Source of the DNA: Alphaproteobacteria bacterium
GTDB lineage: Bacteria; Pseudomonadota; Alphaproteobacteria; Micropepsales; Micropepsaceae
Assembly (NCBI GenBank): GCA_016125165.1
Contig: WGMH01000001.1
Location: 372,001 to 436,000 of the forward strand
Length of the DNA stretch: 64,000 nucleotides
Reading direction: 5' to 3'
A program made the position numbers and the translations under genes. This document shows, in pieces, positions 55,700 to 64,000 of the stretch (the stretch's first letter is position 1; each line of letters starts with the position of its first letter). The notes beneath the pieces were generated by a model, which worked only from the letters and a program-made list of their open reading frames with translations, did not search any database and was not told the DNA's origin.

Positions 55700-56308
55700 T
55701 CAGCGGCGCAGGTCTATCGCAGCCACACCGAGGCCGCGCCCGTGCTTCTGGCGAAGGCCTGAAGCGGCCCGCAGGCCCAGCGCAATCCCCAAAAGCCCCG
55801 CCGCCGTAAAAAGCGAAAGGCCAGTGCGCGCATCGGACCCGCCCGCGAGCATGGAGGCGGCGGCGGCCAGAAGTGCCAACGCACCCAGAACAATGTGGAC
55901 CACGGGGATTTTGCGTTCGCGCGCGGCCCGCAGCGCAAATGCCGTGACCGCCAGAAGCGAGATGACCAGCGGCACAAGCGCCAACCACACGATGGCAGCG
56001 AAGGCCGCAACCAGTCCGCACAAGAGCGCCAGCGTGAGAGCGGCGGCCGACAGAGCCGGATGGGTCGGCGCGGCGAGCACACCAGACGCCGCAAGCGCGA
56101 GCGAGACCGGTGCAAGCGCAAGCACAATCAGCGCCGCGCCATCGGCCGGCCAGAATGGTTGCGCGATCGCGATGGCGAGCACGGCATAGAGCGCCGCTGC
56201 GAAGGATAGATATTCGCGAACGGCGCGGGCCGCGCGCTGCATCAGGAGTACAGATGCCACCGCGCTCAACAGCAGAAGCGCAGCGGCAAACATGCCTTCG
56301 GCGATCAC
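55700..56308 (-). CDS. Membrane protein of unknown function, coupled to an HTH regulator
   Basis: A 202-residue hydrophobic protein with about six membrane segments rich in Ala and Leu (FAAALLLLSAVASVLLM at the N-terminus, LVPLVISLLAVTAFAL in the middle). No family was recognised. It starts with GTG overlapping the HTH gene stop (GTGA), so the two are translationally coupled. This suggests that the regulator controls the operon or senses through this protein. That is inference. Confidence 0.72.
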   Translation of the reverse strand: MIAEGMFAAALLLLSAVASVLLMQRAARAVREYLSFAAALYAVLAIAIAQPFWPADGAALIVLALAPVSLALAASGVLAAPTHPALSAAALTLALLCGLVAAFAAIVWLALVPLVISLLAVTAFALRAARERKIPVVHIVLGALALLAAAASMLAGGSDARTGLSLFTAAGLLGIALGLRAASGLRQKHGRGLGVAAIDLRR

Positions 56309-56643
56309 GGCTTCAACTTCTTGATGGTTTCGATGCCGGATTTGATGTCGGCAATGGAATCTTCGATGCGCGCCAGACGTGCTTCGATGCGGTGCAGCGT
56401 GTCATTGCTTTCCGGCCTCGGAACAGGCGTTGAGATGCCGGCATGCTTTGCAATCTGTTCGGTGCTGGCGCCCAGAAGCGCCGACATGAGCATCACCTCA
56501 TGCGCGGAGATTTCGCGCTGGTCCTTCCACATGTCCGTCATCTGGCTTTCGGAAAGCCCGAGCACGCGGCCGAGATCCGCACGCGAAAGACCCGCCGCAG
56601 CCAGCCGGGAATCAAACCAATCCGCATCGAAGAAAAGCGCCAT
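56305..56643 (-). CDS. XRE-type helix-turn-helix protein with C-terminal coiled coil
   Basis: A protein of 112 residues from the ATG at 56643. The HTH is SRADLGRVLGLSESQMTDMWKDQREISAHEVMLMSALLGAS. A short Pro-rich linker leads to a coiled coil (TLHRIEARLARIEDSIADIKSGIETIKKLK). The layout resembles small phage-repressor-like regulators without a protease domain. It is coupled to the membrane-protein gene downstream. Confidence 0.82.
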   Translation of the reverse strand: MALFFDADWFDSRLAAAGLSRADLGRVLGLSESQMTDMWKDQREISAHEVMLMSALLGASTEQIAKHAGISTPVPRPESNDTLHRIEARLARIEDSIADIKSGIETIKKLKP

Positions 56644-56671
56644 AAGACGATTATAGCGAGATTCGCGAAAC

Positions 56672-57418
56672 TTAGCGCTGCAGCGAGATGACTGCCGCGC
56701 CCAGGATGCGGCCATAGCCGTTCTGCTGCACGACCACGGCGATGGCATCCTGCGCGGTCTGGATGGCCTCGCGGCGCGGCAGCTCGATGGTGAGCGGCTG
56801 GCCCTTCCACATGCCAAGCGCGCGGATATCGCGCACCACGTTGCGATAGGTGAGCTGACGGCCCTTGTTTTCGCCAGCGGCCACATTCACCTGCGCCCTG
56901 GACTGAATGTTGAACATCCAAACGGTGGCATCGCGGGGAATCTTGTCGAAGGCGCCCCCGACGCTGACGCGGATTTCCGCTGGCGTGGCGTTGATCGAGA
57001 CCGGCACCGCCGCCATATCGGCGACGCGGGCATTGATGACGGACCACACCTTCTGATCGCGGTTGCCGACGACATCGGAAACGCCATCGACAATCATCTG
57101 CGGCGTGTAGACACCGCCATGACCCATCACGCTGGCATAAGCCTTCTGGCGACGCGTGTTGGTTTCCGTGCCGAGCGTGTCCTTCCAGCCCAGCATGTCC
57201 CAATACGTAATGGGGAATGACAGCGCGAGCACATCCTCGCTGCCCGCGAGCTCGCTGAGGAGCGCGTCGGCGGGCGGGCAGGAACTGGAACCCTGACTGG
57301 TGTAAAGCTCGACCACGACCGGTCGCTTGCCGCCAGCCATTGCCGGAGACACGGTCGCAAGGACTACCCCCACCAGCCCGGCGATGATGCTGCGGACGGC
57401 GCGTGCACTAAAAGACAT
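56672..57418 (-). CDS. DUF1223-family exported thioredoxin-like protein
   Basis: A 248-residue protein from the ATG at 57418 with signal peptide (ARAVRSIIAGLVGVVLATVSPAMAGG). The domain reads VVELYTSQGSSSCPPADALLSELA, then PITYWDMLGWKDTLGTETNTRRQKAYASVMGHGGVYTPQMIVDG, matching DUF1223. It keeps one Cys where thioredoxins have CxxC. Family members are secreted and their function is unknown. It is 28 bases upstream of the HTH gene in the same direction. Confidence 0.88.
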   Translation of the reverse strand: MSFSARAVRSIIAGLVGVVLATVSPAMAGGKRPVVVELYTSQGSSSCPPADALLSELAGSEDVLALSFPITYWDMLGWKDTLGTETNTRRQKAYASVMGHGGVYTPQMIVDGVSDVVGNRDQKVWSVINARVADMAAVPVSINATPAEIRVSVGGAFDKIPRDATVWMFNIQSRAQVNVAAGENKGRQLTYRNVVRDIRALGMWKGQPLTIELPRREAIQTAQDAIAVVVQQNGYGRILGAAVISLQR

Positions 57419-57681
57419 GCGGACTAGATAGGCCGACACGCCCTCCCCCACCATTCACTTCGGCTTGATGCCCCCATCGTCGCGCGATTGTGTAGCCGGG
57501 CGGGCCACAAGCGCAAACCGGGCCGCGAGCGGGCAGCCCAATAGGCGCTTTTCCCTTTTCTGACAGCCGCTTAAAGCCGGTTAGCCCGAAGTCTAGTTTG
57601 ACCCTTTGCAATCCCTGCATGGCTGTCGGCGCTTGATCTGCGCCGGGAAGGTACAATGTGGAGGGGAAGAGAGGGACCAAA

Positions 57682-59538
57682 ATGACGCGCAATCTCATTC
57701 TGGTGGCGGCACTGCTCGCCGCCCTGCCAGGCATCGCGACCGCCGCCACGAAAGAGCCGGCCCCCCAAAATCTCCGCGAACTGGATATGGCGCTGGCCAA
57801 GGCCTTTTCCGAAGGGCATGTGCCCGGCGCCTCGGTTGCCGTCATCGAAGGCGGCAAGCTCGTATTCGCCAAGGGCTATGGCTTCGCCGACACGAAGGAG
57901 AAAATTGCCACCACCGCCGACACCATCTTTCGTGCCGGGTCCATCTCCAAGACCATCAATGGCATCGCCGCCATGACATTGGTCGAGGCGGGAAAACTCG
58001 ACCTCAACGCGAAGGTTGCCGATCTGGCACCAGAGGTGAAATTCGACAATCCGTGGGAAAAGACCGATCCACTGCGCGTGGCGCATCTGTTGGAGCACAC
58101 CACCGGCTGGCCCGACATTCGACTGAAAATTCTCACCATGGATGGAAAGGGCTGGACCACACTTCAGGGCGTGCAGGCATCCAGCTTCGATTTCGTAAGC
58201 CGTTGGAAACCCGGTTCGTTTCCCGTTTACAACAATGCCGCACCGGCGCTGGCCGGTTATCTGATCGAGAAGGCAAGCGGTGCGCGCTACAGCGATTATG
58301 TGCGCGCGCATGTCCTGCGTCCGATGGGCATGGCAACCGCAGATTTTGAAATGCCCGATGCGCTGAAGGCCCGGCTTGCCAAAAGCTACGAGCCCGACGG
58401 CAGCGAAACGCCGTATCAGTACATCATCCTGCCGCCCGCCGGATCGCTCGCGACAAGCGCACCGGAGCTTGCGCAACTGGTGAAGTTCTTTCTGGGACGC
58501 GGCACGGTAGATGGCGTACGCATTCTTTCACCCGAAGGCGTGGCCCGCATCGAACACAGCGAGACAACGCTCGTAAGCAAGGCCGGGTTCAATGGCGGCT
58601 ATGGGCTGGGTGATGCGCCCTTTCCAGACGAGGGATTTGTCTATCGCGGCCACAATGGTGGTATCGATTCCTTCATCAGCGTTTTCGGCTATCGCACCGA
58701 AAACAATTCCGGGTTCGTGCTGATGTCCAATGGCGGTGAAGGTGTCGATTTCACAAGCCCCGCCACGCAACTGGTGAAAGCCTATCTGACGCGCAACGAC
58801 ACATTCGTGGCGCCGCCAGCCGCGAAAATTTCCAGCGATGTGCTGGCGCGTTATGCAGGACTCTATCGCTCCATCACGCCCGCCAACACGCTTTCGCAGC
58901 CCTACACCGATATTCTGGGCATTACCCGCGTGAAGGCGGAAGGCGATCATCTGGTTATCAGCGGCAACGGCTTCTATCCCGTGAACGCACACAGTTTCCG
59001 CCGCGCGGACCGCGATGCGCCGACACTTGGTTTCGTGGAAAAAGACGGCGCGGTCTACAAGATCGGCCCCTTCAACGCCCAACAAAAGGCTTCGCTGGCA
59101 TGGCTTGGCACTGTTGGTCTGACGCTGACACTGATCATCGTTGCTCTCGTGCTTTCTGTTGTGATGACGCCTGTTTGGCTGGTGTCATGGTTGCGCGGCA
59201 GGCTTGCGATGCGCGGGGGCGCAGCGATGCGCTTTCTGCCGGTTCTTGGCGTTGCGGCCTTTGCGTTGACGTTCCTGTTGCCGGTCATGGCAATTTCCAC
59301 GCCGGGCATGCAGGCCGTGCACAAGTTGGCCGATGCCGGCCCCTATGCGCTCACAATCTTCCTGTGTTCGCTGGCCTATCCGGTGCTGGCACTGGCCGGG
59401 CTTGTTCTGGCCTGGCGCAATTCCAACGCCAGTACCTTCGCGCGCATTCATGCAACCATCGCCGCCGCAGGGCTGCTGATCGCAGCGGGCTATGCCGCCA
59501 GTATCGGATGGCTTCCCGCGATGATTTGGAACATGTGA
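57682..59538 (+). CDS. Beta-lactamase-family serine hydrolase with membrane C-terminus
   Basis: A 618-residue protein from the ATG at 57682. It has a signal peptide (RNLILVAALLAALPGIATAA), then a class C beta-lactamase/esterase-type domain with SISK (S87, K90), a YNN motif (VYNNAAPALAGYL) and HNGG. A C-terminal region after residue 475 has about four membrane helices (VGLTLTLIIVALVLSVVMTPVWLVSWL onward). The layout resembles membrane-anchored peptidase or esterase homologues. Substrate unknown; antibiotic resistance should not be assumed. Confidence 0.87.
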   Translation: MTRNLILVAALLAALPGIATAATKEPAPQNLRELDMALAKAFSEGHVPGASVAVIEGGKLVFAKGYGFADTKEKIATTADTIFRAGSISKTINGIAAMTLVEAGKLDLNAKVADLAPEVKFDNPWEKTDPLRVAHLLEHTTGWPDIRLKILTMDGKGWTTLQGVQASSFDFVSRWKPGSFPVYNNAAPALAGYLIEKASGARYSDYVRAHVLRPMGMATADFEMPDALKARLAKSYEPDGSETPYQYIILPPAGSLATSAPELAQLVKFFLGRGTVDGVRILSPEGVARIEHSETTLVSKAGFNGGYGLGDAPFPDEGFVYRGHNGGIDSFISVFGYRTENNSGFVLMSNGGEGVDFTSPATQLVKAYLTRNDTFVAPPAAKISSDVLARYAGLYRSITPANTLSQPYTDILGITRVKAEGDHLVISGNGFYPVNAHSFRRADRDAPTLGFVEKDGAVYKIGPFNAQQKASLAWLGTVGLTLTLIIVALVLSVVMTPVWLVSWLRGRLAMRGGAAMRFLPVLGVAAFALTFLLPVMAISTPGMQAVHKLADAGPYALTIFLCSLAYPVLALAGLVLAWRNSNASTFARIHATIAAAGLLIAAGYAASIGWLPAMIWNM

Positions 59539-59544
59539 GGCGGC

Positions 59545-59578
59545 GCCGTCATTGCTCTGTTCGTGAAGCAATGACGGC
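59545..59578. terminator. Bidirectional hairpin between serine hydrolase and aconitase genes
   Basis: A perfect 12-bp stem, GCCGTCATTGCT (59545-59556) and AGCAATGACGGC (59567-59578), with a 10-base loop lies between convergent stops. There is no T-run, so termination may be Rho-assisted or the hairpin may stabilise the mRNA 3' ends. Confidence 0.65.
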
Positions 59579-59592
59579 GATGACTCTGTGAC

Positions 59593-62310
<2,718 letters not shown>

Positions 62311-62411
62311 AGGATTCGTCCCTTGCTGTGCGTTCTGGAACGAGGGGTGGTTTAGTGAGAATCTCTCCGAAAGAAAAGCACGGATTCCGCTCTATTTTTC
62401 TGGAGAACGCG

Positions 62412-63224
62412 ATGAAGGAAGTAGATGCAGTCGCAATTGAGACAAACGGTCCGGTGACGACGGTCATTTTGAACCGGCCGCATGTGCGCAATGCCGTGGA
62501 TCGCCCCACCGCCGAGGCGCTTGCCGCTGCGTTTCTGGCCTTTGAGGCTGACGAGAGCCAGTCCGTCGCGGTGCTGTGGGGTGCTGGCGGCACCTTCTGC
62601 GCAGGCGCGGACCTCAAAGCGGTCGCCGACGGACACGGCAACCGCACCGTACCGGTAAAAATCGGCGCCGAATTCGATCCGCTGGCCGCCGATGGCCCGA
62701 TGGGGCCAACCCGGCTTTGTCTTTCCAAACCGGTGATTGCGGCAGTCAGCGGCCATGCCGTGGCGGGCGGACTTAAACTTGCCTGCTGGTGCGACCTGCG
62801 TGTGGCGGAAGAATCGGCGGTGTTCGGCGTATTCTGCCGCCGGTGGGGCGTGCCGCTGATCGACGGCGGGACGGTGCGCCTGCCCCGGCTGATCGGCCAT
62901 TCGCGGGCGATGGACATGATTCTGACGGGCCGGCCCGTTAGCGCGGCGGAGGCCCTTGCCATGGGTCTCGCCAATCGCGTGGTGAAGACCGGCGAAGCAC
63001 GCGCCGCCGCTGAAAGTCTTGCCCACGAGATTGCACGAATGCCGCAAGGTTGCATGAAGGGCGACCGCGCCAGCGCCATCGCGCAGTGGGACCTCGCCTT
63101 TCCCGAGGCCATGGCTGGCGAGTTTGCCGCCGGAATCAAAACCATCATGAGCGGAGAAACGCTGACGGGTGCCGCCCGCTTTGCCGCGGGCAAGGGCCGC
63201 GGCGGGCGTTTCGACGACATCTGA
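62412..63224 (+). CDS. Crotonase (enoyl-CoA hydratase/isomerase) family protein
   Basis: A product of 270 residues from the ATG at 62412 with GGAGAA before it. The crotonase fold is clear: GAGGTFCAGADLKAV for the oxyanion hole, then KPVIAAVSGHAVAGGLKLACWCDLRVA and FCRRWGVPLIDGGTVRLPRLIGHS. The hydratase Glu equivalent to E144 of rat enzyme is Lys here (GGLKLA) and the E164 position is not acidic, so simple hydratase activity is doubtful. The substrate is unknown. Confidence 0.9.
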   Translation: MKEVDAVAIETNGPVTTVILNRPHVRNAVDRPTAEALAAAFLAFEADESQSVAVLWGAGGTFCAGADLKAVADGHGNRTVPVKIGAEFDPLAADGPMGPTRLCLSKPVIAAVSGHAVAGGLKLACWCDLRVAEESAVFGVFCRRWGVPLIDGGTVRLPRLIGHSRAMDMILTGRPVSAAEALAMGLANRVVKTGEARAAAESLAHEIARMPQGCMKGDRASAIAQWDLAFPEAMAGEFAAGIKTIMSGETLTGAARFAAGKGRGGRFDDI

Positions 63225-63424
63225 TTCTTCGGAGCGCCCTCCGGGGCTCCGCCAGGATGAATCCCGCCCCAACTCCACGGTGCGGCGCGCGCGCAAGGCA
63301 CGGACGCTGAACCATATTATTGCCCCATTCCCCGCGCATAGAAGCATGCCTGCCAAGGGGGCGGAGGGGGCGCGGACAAGGCGCCCGGATTCGGGCGCAG
63401 GCGACGGGACAGAACAAGGACGCG

Positions 63425-64000
63425 ATGACAAAGCGATTGATATCGATCGCCGCGGCGGTGGTCGCGCTTCTGTGCGCGACACCCGATGTCATGGCCGGCG
63501 ACCAGCCCGTGCAGCTGGCGCAGATGGCCGAGCGGCTTTCCCGTGACCGGCTGGGTGATATCGAACCGGGCACCTATCTTGCCGGCGACAACCTCAAATT
63601 CAGTATCGATCGCGGTGACGGCTATTTCCTGTTTCGCATGGACGGTAGCCCCGAAATCTTTGTGCTGCATTCCGAAGCCGCCTCACTTGGCGGAAGGGTG
63701 CTGAAATACGACTCTGGCGAAACCGCGCTGCGCGTGGCCGGATGGGGCGGCATCACTCTTTACACCGACAGCAGTCCCAGTGGCCTGCCGGTGGTGCGCA
63801 CCGGCGAATCCACGCCGCCGCGCCGCACCAATGTGAGCCCCGCCGAAATCCAGAAAGCCGCAAAGGATGAAGCTCAGCGCATCAACACGATCCGCGGTCT
63901 GCATATGAGCTTCGATGCCGACTGGAAAAGACTGAGCGCCAATGCCGATCTGCGCGCACTCGCGCTCGATGCGCTAGAAAACGCGTCACGCGGCATCGAG
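63425..64000 (+). CDS. Exported protein of unknown function, C-terminus outside window
   Basis: The frame opens at ATG 63425 and stays open to the right edge (192 codons). A signal peptide (TKRLISIAAAVVALLCATPDVMAG) is followed by a beta-rich segment (LAGDNLKFSIDRGDGYFLFRMDGSPEIFVLH, then RVAGWGGITLYTDSSPSGLPVVR) and a helical charged stretch (NVSPAEIQKAAKDEAQRINTIRG). It vaguely recalls DUF4908 proteins, with low certainty. The product is probably periplasmic. Confidence 0.78.
   Translation, partial: MTKRLISIAAAVVALLCATPDVMAGDQPVQLAQMAERLSRDRLGDIEPGTYLAGDNLKFSIDRGDGYFLFRMDGSPEIFVLHSEAASLGGRVLKYDSGETALRVAGWGGITLYTDSSPSGLPVVRTGESTPPRRTNVSPAEIQKAAKDEAQRINTIRGLHMSFDADWKRLSANADLRALALDALENASRGIE

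Noticed and set aside
55421..55762. Open frame in the spacer after the GGDEF-EAL gene
   Set aside because: No domain, no ribosome-binding site and composition unlike neighbours.
57682..59538. Beta-lactamase conferring antibiotic resistance
   Set aside because: The fold and SxxK motif are shared with esterases and peptidases; the membrane C-terminus does not fit a classical AmpC.

Overview
The window reads as chromosomal DNA of a free-living, aerobic alphaproteobacterium with a high-GC genome. The clearest evidence is a perfect GAAC-N7-GAAC LexA box of the alphaproteobacterial type in front of an imuA-imuB-dnaE2 mutagenesis cassette. System I cytochrome c maturation genes, a PHB locus (phaA, phaB, phaR), a UrcA-family protein and a TonB receptor agree with this. 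Genus cannot be fixed from the sequence; Micropepsaceae/Rhizomicrobium-like or Caulobacterales-like lineages are guesses. No rRNA, tRNA, CRISPR array, prophage or classical insertion sequence was seen.

Layout. 1-9298: branched-chain 2-oxoacid dehydrogenase operon (E1 alpha, E1 beta, start of E2), a lipoprotein formylglycine-generating-enzyme homologue with a small DUF1801-like partner, a CaiB-type CoA-transferase, a cNMP/thioredoxin-reductase-like fusion, and an acyl-CoA dehydrogenase/alpha-beta hydrolase pair. 9396-15236: TPR-sulfotransferase, TonB receptor, MFS permease. 15275-20837: SOS mutagenesis cassette. 20845-27503: efflux permease and acetyltransferase, small exported proteins, malate dehydrogenase, a copper-type CsoR repressor divergent from a His/Met-rich outer-membrane-like protein, and an HU-like protein. 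27650-33666: ABC exporter and the translation/secretion cluster ffh-rpsP-rimM-(GNAT)-trmD-rplS. 33668-34550: a repeat-rich island around a small GIY-YIG nuclease gene. 34552-40572: NhaA, a small rod-like protein and two tandem S9 peptidases. 40694-44293: tightly overlapping dapF-mtaB-ftsY-yciB operon. 44297-48636: NUDIX hydrolase, MarR regulator, ccmABCD-ccmG. 48807-53579: phaB, an unknown lipoprotein, UrcA, phaA, phaR. 53583-64000: GGDEF-EAL protein, small regulator/membrane pair, DUF1223 protein, serine hydrolase, aconitase, crotonase and a partial exported protein.

The genes are mostly housekeeping and catabolic: branched-chain amino-acid and acyl-CoA breakdown feeds acetyl-CoA to the TCA cycle (mdh, acnA) and to PHB storage. 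The least ordinary features are repetitive. One is a composite repeat of about 90-100 bp present in inverted copies around the GIY-YIG gene. The other is a G/C-rich palindromic repeat with one copy upstream of mdh and a related copy inside the reading frame of dnaE2. Other points of note are a perfect CsoR-type operator, a redox fusion protein without the thioredoxin-reductase CxxC, and a membrane-anchored FGE homologue that keeps both active-site cysteines.
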